Below are positions 44,005 to 53,981 of a stretch of 64,000 nucleotides of DNA, piece by piece. Position 1 is the first letter of the stretch, and each line of letters opens with the position of its first letter. A model generated the notes under the pieces. That model saw only the letters and a list, made by a program, of their open reading frames with translations, was not told where the DNA came from and did not search any database. This DNA is from Ancylomarina salipaludis (lineage in GTDB: Bacteria; Bacteroidota; Bacteroidia; Bacteroidales; Marinifilaceae): positions 177,530 to 241,529 of the forward strand of contig NZ_SAXA01000006.1 in NCBI RefSeq assembly GCF_004122035.1, in the 5' to 3' direction. The translations under genes and the position numbers were made by a program.

Positions 44005-45054
44005 ATGCAAATTATATCTTCAAAAAAAGTTAATTTATTAATCACCCTTTCCAGTGCGATTATCATTCTGATTGAATTTTTACTTTATACCTATATTGAG
44101 GATAAAGCTTTGGTTTTATTCATGAGCATGATTTTATTATGCAGTTTCATGTTTGTGATGTCGCGTTATCTGATTCGTCGTTTTTTATATTCTAAAATTA
44201 GGATGCTTTATAAAACGATTCATGATACTCAGTTTATCGATAGAGAATTTGTTGACAAGGTAAAAACCATTGACATTTTAGACGAAGCGGAAAAAGAAGT
44301 TAGAGAATGGAGTGAGGGCAGAGGGTCGCTTTTGATGCAAATGAAGCGTCAGGAGGAGTATCGAAAAGAATTTATCGGGAATGTGTCTCATGAATTAAAA
44401 ACACCAATTTTTAATATTCAGGGTTATATTTTAACCTTGCTTGATGGTGGTTTGGAAGATGAAAATATCAATCGGTCCTATCTTGAACGAACCGAGAAAA
44501 GTATCAATAGAATGATTGGTATCGTTAAGGATTTGGAATCGATATCGAAGCTTGAATATGGCGAATTGAAACTTTTACCGGAACGATTTAATATTATTGA
44601 AACCATAAATGAGGTTGTCGAAATGCAGGAGATGCGAGCACAAAAGCATAATATAAAAATCATATTTCCTCAATCGCATTCAATGCCAAAATATGTTGAA
44701 GCTGATAAAAAAGAAATTTTTCAGGCTCTGGTTAATCTTGTTGTTAATTCCATAAAATACGGAAAACAAGGTGGCAAAACTCATATCGAAGTAATGGATA
44801 TGGACAACAAATTATTAATTGAAGTACGAGATAATGGTATCGGGATAGAGAAAGACAATCTTCCCCGAATATTTGAACGTTTTTATCGGGTTGATAAAAG
44901 CAGATCGAGAAATATGGGTGGATCGGGCCTGGGCTTGGCTATCGTCAAACATATTATCGATGCACATGAGCAAAGTATAAATGTGAGTAGTACTTATGGT
45001 GAAGGAACCAGTTTCACTTTTACACTTAATAAGGCAATTAATACTAAAGCTTAG
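44005..45054 (+). CDS. sensor histidine kinase, PhoR-like
   Basis: A 349-aa membrane kinase. Two adjacent membrane segments at the N-terminus (LLITLSSAIIILIEFLLYTY, ALVLFMSMILLCSFMFVMSR) leave a very short outer loop, as in PhoR-like proteins; a linker helix follows, then HisKA (FIGNVSHELKTPIFNIQG, His ~131) and HATPase (N-box ALVNLVVNSIKYG, G1 RDNGIGI, G2 GSGLGLAI). It is followed 12 bp later by an OmpR/PhoB-type regulator, forming a classic pair. A role in phosphate or envelope control is inferred from family resemblance only. Confidence 0.93.
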   Translation: MQIISSKKVNLLITLSSAIIILIEFLLYTYIEDKALVLFMSMILLCSFMFVMSRYLIRRFLYSKIRMLYKTIHDTQFIDREFVDKVKTIDILDEAEKEVREWSEGRGSLLMQMKRQEEYRKEFIGNVSHELKTPIFNIQGYILTLLDGGLEDENINRSYLERTEKSINRMIGIVKDLESISKLEYGELKLLPERFNIIETINEVVEMQEMRAQKHNIKIIFPQSHSMPKYVEADKKEIFQALVNLVVNSIKYGKQGGKTHIEVMDMDNKLLIEVRDNGIGIEKDNLPRIFERFYRVDKSRSRNMGGSGLGLAIVKHIIDAHEQSINVSSTYGEGTSFTFTLNKAINTKA

Positions 45055-45066
45055 AAAATTATTGAT

Positions 45067-45765
45067 ATGGAAAATAGCGAATATAAAATTTTATTGGTCG
45101 ATGACGAATCTGACATTTTAGAATTCTTAAGTTATAATTTAAAAAAGGAAAATTTTCAGGTCGAAACGGCTAATAACGGGATTGAAGGAATTGAAGTGGC
45201 TAAAAAATTTCAACCTCACCTGATTATTTTAGATGTGATGATGCCTGAAATGGATGGTATTGAAACTTGTGATAAGTTGAGAGAAATGCCGGAATTTTCA
45301 GATGTTCTCATTACGTTTTTGACAGCAAGAAGTGAAGATTATTCTCAAATTGCAGGTTTTGATGCCGGAGCTGATGACTATATTAGTAAACCAATAAAAC
45401 CGAAAGTTTTAATCTCTCGTGTTAAGGCAATGTTGAAACGCGTCAACCGATCAACCGATAAGGATGAAAGTAGTGAAAACACTTTGATTCAAATTGGACC
45501 GATTGCTATTGATAGGGAACGTTATTTGGTGATTAAGGATGAAGAGGAATTGTCTTTACCACGTAAAGAATTTGAACTCTTATTATTGTTATCCTCTCGT
45601 CCGCAAAGAGTTTTTACTCGTGATGAAATTTATAATGGCGTGTGGGGTGAAAATATTATTGTTGGAGACCGAACCATTGATGTTCATATTAGAAAACTAC
45701 GGGAAAAATTAGGTGATAATCTGATTAAGACGGTAAAAGGTGTGGGGTATAAATTTATCGATTAG
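45067..45765 (+). CDS. response regulator, OmpR/PhoB family
   Basis: Transcription factor of 232 aa: receiver domain with acidic residues in LLVDDESDIL, phospho-acceptor Asp in LIILDVMMPEMDG and Lys in SKPIKPKVL, then an OmpR-type winged helix (FELLLLLSSRPQRVFTRDEI, VGDRTIDVHIRKLREKLG, TVKGVGYKF). It is co-transcribed with the kinase at 44005. No Pho-box-like direct repeats were noticed next to it. Confidence 0.94.
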   Translation: MENSEYKILLVDDESDILEFLSYNLKKENFQVETANNGIEGIEVAKKFQPHLIILDVMMPEMDGIETCDKLREMPEFSDVLITFLTARSEDYSQIAGFDAGADDYISKPIKPKVLISRVKAMLKRVNRSTDKDESSENTLIQIGPIAIDRERYLVIKDEEELSLPRKEFELLLLLSSRPQRVFTRDEIYNGVWGENIIVGDRTIDVHIRKLREKLGDNLIKTVKGVGYKFID

Positions 45766-45799
45766 GTTTAGAATATTTGTTCTATATCCCCAATCAATA

Positions 45800-46534
45800 T
45801 TAAGCTTGAGCCAAACAGGCAATGCTAACTTTAATGCCATCAATTTCCAATAATTTTTGAGCACAAGACTCAAGAGTAGCGCCTGTGGTTACCACATCGT
45901 CTACCAATAAAATGTGTTTATTATTCAAAACATCTTTTGTTTTGATGGCAAATACATTTTTTACATTGAGCCAACGTTCTATTTTATTTTTTTTTGTTTG
46001 GGATTCCGAATGCACATTTCGTATTAAGACATCAACAACTAAGTCCGAATTCATAGCTTCTGCAATACCTTTTGCAATCATTTCAGACTGGTTATAAGTT
46101 CTCATTTTTTTCTTTTTGGGATGAAGTGGAACAGGAATAATGGTATCAATATCTCTATATTCTTGAGAATTCATTAGAGTATTACCAAAATGCCTTCCTA
46201 ATTCAATGCCGATTTCAGCTTGTCGGTTGTATTTAAGTTTGTGTATGAGCTTTTGATATCGACTTCCTTTATTAAAAGTAAAATAGGCGGTTGCGTTTTC
46301 TATTTTAACTCGTCCTATAAAAATATCAGAAATGGGATTGTCTTTTTGAAAGTGAAAATTGGTTTTGGGTAATTGAAAAAGACATGAGGTACAAATAACC
46401 TTTTCGTTTTTGAATAAATAATTGCCACAAGCTGCACAGGTCAATGGGAAAAATAAATTGAGAAAATCCCACCAAAGACTTCTTAAAAAGAAGCTGAACG
46501 AGTTCCAGTTTTTATAACGTGTTTTAGGAGGCAT
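45800..46534 (-). CDS. ComF-family phosphoribosyltransferase-like protein
   Basis: A 244-aa protein: an N-terminal zinc ribbon (CAACGNYLFKNEKVICTSC, four Cys) and a C-terminal PRTase fold with the PRPP loop ILLVDDVVTTGATLESCAQ. ComFC proteins are required for DNA uptake in competent bacteria and are widespread, including in species not known to be competent. Two extra motifs are typical: TAYFTFNKGSRYQKLIHKLK and VPLHPKKKKMRTYNQSE. It is convergent with the PhoB-like gene. Confidence 0.92.
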   Translation of the reverse strand: MPPKTRYKNWNSFSFFLRSLWWDFLNLFFPLTCAACGNYLFKNEKVICTSCLFQLPKTNFHFQKDNPISDIFIGRVKIENATAYFTFNKGSRYQKLIHKLKYNRQAEIGIELGRHFGNTLMNSQEYRDIDTIIPVPLHPKKKKMRTYNQSEMIAKGIAEAMNSDLVVDVLIRNVHSESQTKKNKIERWLNVKNVFAIKTKDVLNNKHILLVDDVVTTGATLESCAQKLLEIDGIKVSIACLAQA

Positions 46535-46824
46535 GTGAAATAAGTTGCTTATAAAAAATATTTAAAAGACTTATAATCAGTTACAATTTAATGATAACTG
46601 ATTAAAGAAAAAAAAATATTTTTTATGCATCAGACTGATATTTATCATTTTGAACCAATAATAGTTATCATATAAATCTGTTGTTTTTTTAGAAAAATGC
46701 ATAAATATCATTTTTGTCAAAATTGCCTATTCCAACTAATCTTGATAGCTTTGTTTGGTTTAAAATCTTAATCAGAATAGAATTTGTGAGTCAGACAAAA
46801 GAAAATAAGGACGTTGAATACAGA

Positions 46825-47604
46825 ATGCATATGAGTGCTTGGGAAGAATTGAAGGACTATTTAAATCGCAACAGGTTTGGTTTAATGGGAACTTTGGCTT
46901 TTCATATGGTACTCCTTATTCTTTTATTGTTGCTTAAACTCAATTCACCTTTACATTTTGTGGAAACAGAAATTTTATTGGCTATTCCCGATGATATTAT
47001 TGAACAAATAGACGAGGAAAATAAACGGGAAGAGGAAGAATTGGTCGAGAAACAAAAAGAAAAAATTTCGAGTAGTGTTGATGAGCTATTAAAATCTATT
47101 GCGGTTAATCAGGATTTAAAAACGGAAAACCAAAAAGCACCAACTGCCACCGATCTTGATAAAATGATTGATGATATCAAACATGAATTAGACGCTTACG
47201 AATCCAATGATTATGGTGCTGGAAAAAAAGAGTTGGAGACGTTCAAACGTGATAGTGTAGATTTGGCAAATGAGCGAAAAAAGCAGTTACAAGCTGATTC
47301 AATTAAAAATATGGAATACTCAGGGCCAAGTAGTGTTTTTTACAGTTTGAAAGGGCGACATAAATTAATACTACCGATACCTGTTTATAAATGCGAAGAA
47401 TCAGGTCGTGTTCGGGTTGAAATTACGGTGAATCGTCAAGGCAAGGTGATTAAAGCTAAGGTACTTGAAAATGAATCGGACACCAGAGATGAAAATTTGT
47501 ATGAGGCTGCCTTAAATGCGTCCTATCGATCACGTTTTAATCCGGATAATAATAGTCCAATTAAGCAAGTGGGAAGCATAACCTTTAACTTTGTTCGTCA
47601 ATAA
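46825..47604 (+). CDS. TonB-like energy transducer, single membrane anchor
   Basis: Protein of about 260 aa. I start at ATG 46825 (a second ATG is two codons later); the frame extends further up without a good start. It has a short cytosolic head, one membrane helix (GLMGTLAFHMVLLILLLLL), a long charged helical spacer (EEENKREEEELVEKQKEKIS region) and a C-terminal TonB/AgmX-like domain (VRVEITVNRQGKVIKAKVLE, ending RFNPDNNSPIKQVGSITFNF). The Pro-rich spacer of classical TonB is missing. No exbB/exbD or TonB-dependent receptor is next to it, so its partners are encoded elsewhere. Confidence 0.75.
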   Translation: MHMSAWEELKDYLNRNRFGLMGTLAFHMVLLILLLLLKLNSPLHFVETEILLAIPDDIIEQIDEENKREEEELVEKQKEKISSSVDELLKSIAVNQDLKTENQKAPTATDLDKMIDDIKHELDAYESNDYGAGKKELETFKRDSVDLANERKKQLQADSIKNMEYSGPSSVFYSLKGRHKLILPIPVYKCEESGRVRVEITVNRQGKVIKAKVLENESDTRDENLYEAALNASYRSRFNPDNNSPIKQVGSITFNFVRQ

Positions 47605-47801
47605 TTTTTTTATTTCACATCCATTTTCAGTATTAAAAATTTCTTGATTTTAACTGATTATCTGCACTTAAGATGAGCTGTTAAATTGTGTTTTATTAAG
47701 AAGGTTTTTATTCGTCAAAATAAACTCCCAGCTATTAAAGGTAGATTTTATTAGAAATGATTAAATTCGAGGCTCTAATTTAATATCAAATACCTAAAAA
47801 A

Positions 47802-49208
47802 ATGGCTTTATTCCTTGCATCAAAACTTCGAAAAGCGGCAAATACTTCATTACTTGAAGAGAAAAAAAATAAGCTTTTGAATGATCACCAAGAATTTATT
47901 GCTTTTGAACAATCAGAGGATTTACAGAATTTTATAGAACTCGAAAAGGTGGTTAATTCTGAAGACTTTAAGCAAAACAGAAAGCAAATCGAAGCAAAAA
48001 CCTACAAGGGAAGCGAGCTTGAAAGGAAAGAGAAAAAGCTGCAGAAAATTCTAAATTCAAAACCTTATAAGGTCTACTTGTCTGTTGCTGAAGGATCGGA
48101 AATTTCGAAGTTTGAAAAAATGAAAGAATCTGATGAACTTGTGAAGTATATGGAATTGCAAGCAGATGTTAATTCCGGAAAACTGACTAAAAAGGGGGAT
48201 CATGAAAATTGGCTTCTTTATAAAAAGTTGAAAGATTCATCAGAAATGCGTGCATTTTTTAAATTCAAGCATTCTAAAAAACACAAAATTTACCTGGAGG
48301 TTTCCGAGTCGAATTTACTTCAAGAGATTGAAGCGTTAAAAACAGAATTGGCTTCGGAGGAATTTATTTCAGAAAAGAATTATTTATTGGATAAAAAGCG
48401 ATTTGAAAAATCTGAAGCTTTTAACCGATTGATCACTTATAAAGAATTGAGCGAGGCTGAATCGTTCAAGAAATATTTCAAATTAAAGAAGAAAAACGAT
48501 TTTGATCAGATTAAGGAATGGAAGTTAACTTTCTCGGAAGATTTTGAGGGGACTGAGTTAGATAAAGAAAAATGGATAACGCGTTATTATTGGGGTGATG
48601 TTTTAATGAATGATGCTTATGCTTTACCTCATGAAGGTCATATTTATACTGAAAAGAATATTACAATAGCTAATTCTATTGCCCGACTTGAAACCCGCAA
48701 AGAGAAAGCACAAGGTAAGGTTTGGGATGCAAAATTTGGTTTTATTCCGACTGAATTTGATTACACATCAGCTTTAATAAGCACAGGGAAATCTTTTAGA
48801 CAAAAGTATGGATTGTTTGAAGCTAAGATAAAAGTGAGTGATATTAAAAATGTGATGCACGCGTTTTGGATGCTTTCAGATAGAAATCTACCACATATTG
48901 ATATTGCGAGAACGAGTAGTTGTGGTAAATTAATTCCAGCTCATATAAATGGGAGTGAGGAAAAGCCTTTTGTAAGTCAGTCAAAGGTGAATGGATTGGA
49001 TTGGACGAATGATTTTTTCATTTACTCTTTGGAGTGGACACCCAACAAGTTGGTTTGGAAAATTAATGATGTGGTTGTAAAAACAGAAACAGAAAATATT
49101 CCGCAGGAACCCATGTATCTTATTTTAAGTTCAGGCGTTTCAAATTTAAATTCCAATGTGAATGCTGTTATGGAAATTGATTGGGTTAAGTGTTACGAAA
49201 AAGCTTAG
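47802..49208 (+). CDS. helical-repeat protein fused to a degenerate GH16-like domain
   Basis: A 468-aa protein without a signal peptide. Residues ~15-230 are charged helical repeats with the recurring phrase FxxYxxLxxSxxFxxYxxL (e.g. SEDLQNFIELEKVVNSEDF, SEAFNRLITYKELSEAESF). Residues ~235-468 resemble a GH16 jelly roll (LTFSEDFEGTELDKEKWITR, YGLFEAKIKVS, FFIYSLEWTPNKLVWKINDV, MEIDWVKCYE). The catalytic motif E-I-D-x-x-E is replaced: PHIDIAR has His365 and Arg370 at the two glutamate positions, so hydrolysis is unlikely and a glycan-binding or structural role is more plausible. It ends 79 bp before the RND gene stop, with a shared bidirectional terminator. Confidence 0.75.
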   Translation: MALFLASKLRKAANTSLLEEKKNKLLNDHQEFIAFEQSEDLQNFIELEKVVNSEDFKQNRKQIEAKTYKGSELERKEKKLQKILNSKPYKVYLSVAEGSEISKFEKMKESDELVKYMELQADVNSGKLTKKGDHENWLLYKKLKDSSEMRAFFKFKHSKKHKIYLEVSESNLLQEIEALKTELASEEFISEKNYLLDKKRFEKSEAFNRLITYKELSEAESFKKYFKLKKKNDFDQIKEWKLTFSEDFEGTELDKEKWITRYYWGDVLMNDAYALPHEGHIYTEKNITIANSIARLETRKEKAQGKVWDAKFGFIPTEFDYTSALISTGKSFRQKYGLFEAKIKVSDIKNVMHAFWMLSDRNLPHIDIARTSSCGKLIPAHINGSEEKPFVSQSKVNGLDWTNDFFIYSLEWTPNKLVWKINDVVVKTETENIPQEPMYLILSSGVSNLNSNVNAVMEIDWVKCYEKA

Positions 49209-49231
49209 GCTAGTCGATAATAGAAATATTA

Positions 49232-49267
49232 AAAATGCCCCTGATTCAATTGAATCAGGGGCATTTT
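49232..49267. terminator. bidirectional terminator
   Basis: A perfect 36-bp palindrome built on AAAATGCCCCTGATTCAA; T-rich on both outer sides. It serves both the GH16-like gene (+) and the RND efflux operon (-). Confidence 0.92.
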
Positions 49268-49287
49268 GTATACTAATAAATAGGTTT

Positions 49288-52200
49288 TTATTTTTTCTTC
49301 TTTTCTGCAAATCGATAAAGCCTATGTTCAACCTGAGTTGAAATTCTAAACATGACCGGTGCAATAACCAATGTTAAGAAAGTGGCAACAGTTAAACCGA
49401 AAATGACAGTCCACGACATAGGTCCCCAGAATGCTGTACTATCGCTACCAAAGGACAATTGTGGGTCAAATTTGCTGAACAGAGTTATGAAATTGAAGTT
49501 CATTCCAATTGCAAGAGGTAATAAACCCAGTACGGTTGTAATAGCTGTTAGCAATACCGGACGTAAACGTGTTTTTCCTGCCTGAGCAATACAATCAATT
49601 TCTTGTTGTGGGCTTAGATATTTTTTACCTTTTAAATCGGTATTTGCTTTCTTCTCTTTTCTAAGTAAATCGATATAATCGACCAGAACAATACCATTAT
49701 TAACGACAATACCAGCTAGTGATATAATACCGATTCCGGTCATTAAAATGACGAATGGCATATGGAAAGTGCCTAATCCAAGGAAAACACCAATGGTACT
49801 GAATAATACTGTAATCATGATGATTAACGGCTTAATAGCTGAATTAAATTGAGTCACCAAAATTAAAGTAATTAAAGCTAAGGCAATCAAAAGTGCTTCG
49901 GCTAAGAAAGCTGATGTTTCATCTTGTTCTTCTTGCTCGCCCGTTAATTTAAAGTTGTAGGATTTAGGCATGTTATAATCTACCATTAATTCTCTGATAC
50001 GAGTATTAATAACATTGGCATTAAACCCTTCAACTACATTTGAATAAATAGTAACGACACGTTTGTTATCAATTCGGTTGATTCGTTCGTATGTTGATCC
50101 ATATGTATATGATGCAACAGATGAAATAGGAATTTGGATAAATTGATTGTTCACAGGGCTCATGATAGAAATTTTTTGATTCATCAGAGACGGAACATCA
50201 TTGCGATATTTATCACTTAAACGCAGCATGATATCAAATTCATCTTCTCCATCTTTGAATTTTGAAACTTCCAGACCATAAAGTGAGTTACGAAGGGCAC
50301 TCGCAACCTGGCTGGTTGATAAACCAAATCGACGAACTTTGTCTCTATCGATATTGATCAACATTTCAGGTTTTCCCTGATCCAAATCTAATTTTAATTC
50401 TTCAACACCCGGAATTTTATCAGCATCGAGCATTTCTTTAATGTCGTTTGAAATAGTCAACAACTTTTCAAAATTATCACCAGAAATCTCTAAATTAATA
50501 GGATGACCAACCGGAGGTCCGCTTTCATCTTTTTCAACAAAAATCTTAGCACCTATAAATCCTTTCAGATTTTTAGATATCAGTTTCATAATTTCAGAAG
50601 TACTTTGTCCTTTTCTATCTTTATATTCGACAAAAGAAATTGTTGTTAAAGATTTGTTCGCTGCACGCGAAGATTCAAACATGCCTCCTTTACCTGAGCC
50701 AACATTAGTCGCTATAGAACGGATGATGCCCTGATAAGGTTCCAATGTTTTATTTATAATTTTTTCTACTCTCTCAGAAACTTCGTCAGTTTTATGAATG
50801 TCAGTTCCCAAAGGTAGTTCCATAGTGACATATACAGATTTAGGATCATTATCAGGGAAGAAAACAACAGTTGGATTGCTTCCAAAATAGAAAGATATTG
50901 CACCCACCATCAGCATAAATGTTGCAAAGAAGAAAAGAAGTGGACGATAGCCTTTTAAGGCAAAACGTAAGGTATTCTCATACACGTTTTCAAGTGTCAC
51001 CAACATTTTTAATTGAAACCATCTTGCAAATGGTCTTAATGCAAATAAGTTGATGAGCATGATTAAAGCGATGCAGGCTAAAATATTAGCCATGAAATAG
51101 CTTGATGCAATATAAAAGGGAATTGAAATTGCGATAATTATAGATGCAATTGTTATCACTCTTTTATACTTTAATTTAGATTTGATATCATCAATTTTGA
51201 CAAAAGTAGCTGTAAAAACAGGATTAAGAATTAAGGCAACGAATAGTGAAGATGTCAAAACAATAATCAGTGTAATGGGGAGATATTTCATAAATTCACC
51301 CATAATACCTCCCCACATAAGCAATGGGAAAAAGGCAGCTACCGTAGTTGCGGTTGATGAAATAATTGGTCCGGCAATTTCACTTACCCCTTTTTTTGTT
51401 GCTTCAAGAGGGGAGAGGCCTTCTTCGTGGAGTCGATAAACATTTTCGACGACCACAATGGCATTATCCACCAACATCCCCAGGGCTAAAATCAGTGAAA
51501 ATAGAATCATCTGATTAATGGTGTAACCCATTTGACTTAGAATGATGAATGAAATAAACATAGACATCGGAATGGCCAATCCGGAGAATAAAGCATTCCG
51601 TAATCCCATAAATAAATAGAGAATAAGAACAACTAGTATCATCCCCATAATTATGGAATTCTCAAGGTCGCTGATCATACCCCTAACATCTTCTGAAGTA
51701 TCGTTTGTAACTGTAACTTTTAATCCTTCCGGCAAAAAGCCGCTTTCTTTAAGTTCATTGATAATTTTATAAATCTGATCGGTAGCAGCTAAAAGGTTTT
51801 CACCAGTTTTCTTACTTAACGATAGCGAAACGACAGGGTTATTTTCTAAACGGGATATTGAGGAAAGTTCTTCATAACCATCCACAACTTCAGCTACATC
51901 TTTCAAATAAACAACTTTGCTGTTTGTTACCTTAATAATGGTATTTTCAATCTGCTCCATGGATGTGTAGTCAGCAGATGTGCGGATACTTCGTCGGGTC
52001 TTGTCTGTAATTAGAGTACCGGCACTCATAGTGATATTTTCGTCACCAATAGCGGTTTCGATATCTTTAAATGAAATCCCATTGGCTTCCATCTTGTGAA
52101 GATCAGCATTGATTTTAATCTCACGCTCATCAATCCCTTTGATATCTGCTTCTGATACTTCAGGTAAAGACTCAAATTTATCCTGAAGTTCCTCTGCAAA

Positions 52201-52713
52201 ATGTTTTAAGTCATCTAATCCGTAATCGCCGGATAAGTTAACGTTTAGAATTGGAAAATCGGCCATATCAATATCCTCTACAACAGGATCGTTTGGCAAA
52301 TCATCCGGCAGCTCACTTAGTGCTTTGTCAACTTTATCTTTGGTATCTTGAAGCGCTTGTTTAACTTCGATATCTGTGTTAAACTCTACCACAATTAAAC
52401 TCATGTCTTCGAAAGAGGCAGAGGATAATTTTTTTACATTTTTCAGAGATTTGAGCTCTTTTTCTATTGGCCTGGTCACCAGGTTCTCCATATCTACGGG
52501 GGAGTTTCCCGGGTAGATGGTTGAAATGGAAATATTTGGAATAACCACCTCAGGGAACAATTCCCTTGGCATGCTAACGTATGAAAACAAACCATACAAA
52601 CTTAACAGAACAGTCAGAATAAAAATAGAATTCTTATTCTTTAAGGCTGAGAAGGTCGGTTTAAACTGCCTTTGCTTATTTTCGGCAGCTGTGTTTTTAG
52701 TATTATCGTTCAT
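49288..52713 (-). CDS. RND efflux permease (AcrB/HAE-1 like)
   Basis: Inner-membrane proton-driven pump, 1141 aa, normal length plus a hydrophobic insertion. It has the membrane segment at ~30-50, porter domains with VSTIYPGNSPVDMENLVTRP-like opening motifs, the central membrane block with GMLVDNAIVVVENVYRL (charged Asp of the proton path) and a second half ending LTAITTVLGLLPLAIG. An extra pair of helices (~490-540, RVITIASIIIAISIPFYIA) lies between halves. It is the last gene of a four-gene operon: TetR regulator, TolC, adaptor, pump. Substrate range is unknown. Confidence 0.94.
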   Translation of the reverse strand: MNDNTKNTAAENKQRQFKPTFSALKNKNSIFILTVLLSLYGLFSYVSMPRELFPEVVIPNISISTIYPGNSPVDMENLVTRPIEKELKSLKNVKKLSSASFEDMSLIVVEFNTDIEVKQALQDTKDKVDKALSELPDDLPNDPVVEDIDMADFPILNVNLSGDYGLDDLKHFAEELQDKFESLPEVSEADIKGIDEREIKINADLHKMEANGISFKDIETAIGDENITMSAGTLITDKTRRSIRTSADYTSMEQIENTIIKVTNSKVVYLKDVAEVVDGYEELSSISRLENNPVVSLSLSKKTGENLLAATDQIYKIINELKESGFLPEGLKVTVTNDTSEDVRGMISDLENSIIMGMILVVLILYLFMGLRNALFSGLAIPMSMFISFIILSQMGYTINQMILFSLILALGMLVDNAIVVVENVYRLHEEGLSPLEATKKGVSEIAGPIISSTATTVAAFFPLLMWGGIMGEFMKYLPITLIIVLTSSLFVALILNPVFTATFVKIDDIKSKLKYKRVITIASIIIAISIPFYIASSYFMANILACIALIMLINLFALRPFARWFQLKMLVTLENVYENTLRFALKGYRPLLFFFATFMLMVGAISFYFGSNPTVVFFPDNDPKSVYVTMELPLGTDIHKTDEVSERVEKIINKTLEPYQGIIRSIATNVGSGKGGMFESSRAANKSLTTISFVEYKDRKGQSTSEIMKLISKNLKGFIGAKIFVEKDESGPPVGHPINLEISGDNFEKLLTISNDIKEMLDADKIPGVEELKLDLDQGKPEMLINIDRDKVRRFGLSTSQVASALRNSLYGLEVSKFKDGEDEFDIMLRLSDKYRNDVPSLMNQKISIMSPVNNQFIQIPISSVASYTYGSTYERINRIDNKRVVTIYSNVVEGFNANVINTRIRELMVDYNMPKSYNFKLTGEQEEQDETSAFLAEALLIALALITLILVTQFNSAIKPLIIMITVLFSTIGVFLGLGTFHMPFVILMTGIGIISLAGIVVNNGIVLVDYIDLLRKEKKANTDLKGKKYLSPQQEIDCIAQAGKTRLRPVLLTAITTVLGLLPLAIGMNFNFITLFSKFDPQLSFGSDSTAFWGPMSWTVIFGLTVATFLTLVIAPVMFRISTQVEHRLYRFAEKKKK

Positions 52714-52774
52714 CTTTATATAATTAAGATCTGATAGAATCGGGATAAAGTTCTATGGTATTGAAATACATTGA

Positions 52775-53896
52775 TTATTTAATGTTGATAATCGTACCGT
52801 TAACAACTTGTGAGAAACCTTCAGTAATAATTAAATCACCTAATTTAAGTCCTGATTCAATCATAGAAAGGTTGTTGTAAGTCATAGAAACACTGACATA
52901 TACTTTTTTCGCAATCATTTTTTTATCTTGTTTTTCTGCGATGTATATATAGTTTCCTTCAAAATCTTTTTTAATGATAATTGAGGGTACCACTAAGGCT
53001 TCATTCTGAACAAAATCGCGAATTTTAATAATTGAAATCAAATTTGGTTTGATTATTTGACCAGGATTTTTCAGATTGACACGAACTTTAAAACTTCTGT
53101 TGGCCGGATCGATAACATTTGATGTTCGGTAAATTGGTGCTGTTGTTTTATAATTGATAGCAGGAAAATCTAAGTCAGCATTTTCACCTGCTTTAATAGC
53201 TGACAAATAGGTTTCAGAAACATCACCTTCTACATAAACACGATTAATATTGACCAATTGAGCCAGTGGACTGTTAGGGCCAGCCATTTCGCCTTTTTTC
53301 TGGTAAATCTCATCGATGATACCATCAAATGGTGCACGAACGATAGCTAAATCCTTTTGAGACTCTAAAGCATTCAGTCTGCTTCTTTGTGCTTCCAGGT
53401 TTGATTTTGCAGTCAAAAATTCGACTTCAGATCCAATTTTCTGATTCCACAATCGCTCTTGTCTATCGAACAATGTTTTGCTCAAAGCCAGTTGTGTTTT
53501 CAGTTCATCAATATCGTTTTGAAGTTTTGAAAAATTAAGTTGTGCGATAATATCGCCTTTTTTCACATATTGTCCTTCTTTTACATCAATAGAAATAATA
53601 TTTCCCGATGCTTCAGGCTGTATTGTAATGTTTTTATCTGCTTCAACATTTCCCGTGATTTGAATAAAGTGTTCAAATTTTGAAGTGTTTAATTTCTCCA
53701 CGTTAACGTTAATAGCGATTTCTTTTTGTGATCCTTTGTTCACTTCTGATTCGAGTTTCGAAATCTTCTCTTTCAAATCCTTCAATTCAGTTTTGTATTC
53801 TTTTAACTGTTCAGATTTCTCTTTTTTTTCGTCGGCATTTTTTGCAGAACATGCAAACAATAATGGAATGATACCTGCTATGATAAATTTTTTCAT
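52775..53896 (-). CDS. RND efflux adaptor lipoprotein
   Basis: Periplasmic membrane-fusion protein, 373 aa, lipid-anchored (MKKFIIAGIIPLLFAC, Cys16). A coiled-coil N-terminal extension (EKKEKSEQLKEYKTELKDLK) is unusual; then lipoyl half (GNIISIDVKEGQYVKKGDII), helical hairpin (~125-175), second lipoyl half (IVRAPFDGIIDEIYQKKGEM), beta-barrel and membrane-proximal domains. The pump gene starts 61 bp downstream. It is expected to bridge the pump at 49288 and the TolC protein at 53982. Confidence 0.93.
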   Translation of the reverse strand: MKKFIIAGIIPLLFACSAKNADEKKEKSEQLKEYKTELKDLKEKISKLESEVNKGSQKEIAINVNVEKLNTSKFEHFIQITGNVEADKNITIQPEASGNIISIDVKEGQYVKKGDIIAQLNFSKLQNDIDELKTQLALSKTLFDRQERLWNQKIGSEVEFLTAKSNLEAQRSRLNALESQKDLAIVRAPFDGIIDEIYQKKGEMAGPNSPLAQLVNINRVYVEGDVSETYLSAIKAGENADLDFPAINYKTTAPIYRTSNVIDPANRSFKVRVNLKNPGQIIKPNLISIIKIRDFVQNEALVVPSIIIKKDFEGNYIYIAEKQDKKMIAKKVYVSVSMTYNNLSMIESGLKLGDLIITEGFSQVVNGTIINIK

Positions 53897-53981
53897 CGTT
53901 TTCTATTTGTTAAATCAGTATCAGCAAGAATAAGTTTGCCTACTGATTTTTTGTAATTGATTATTTTTAGTTAGGCTGTAT

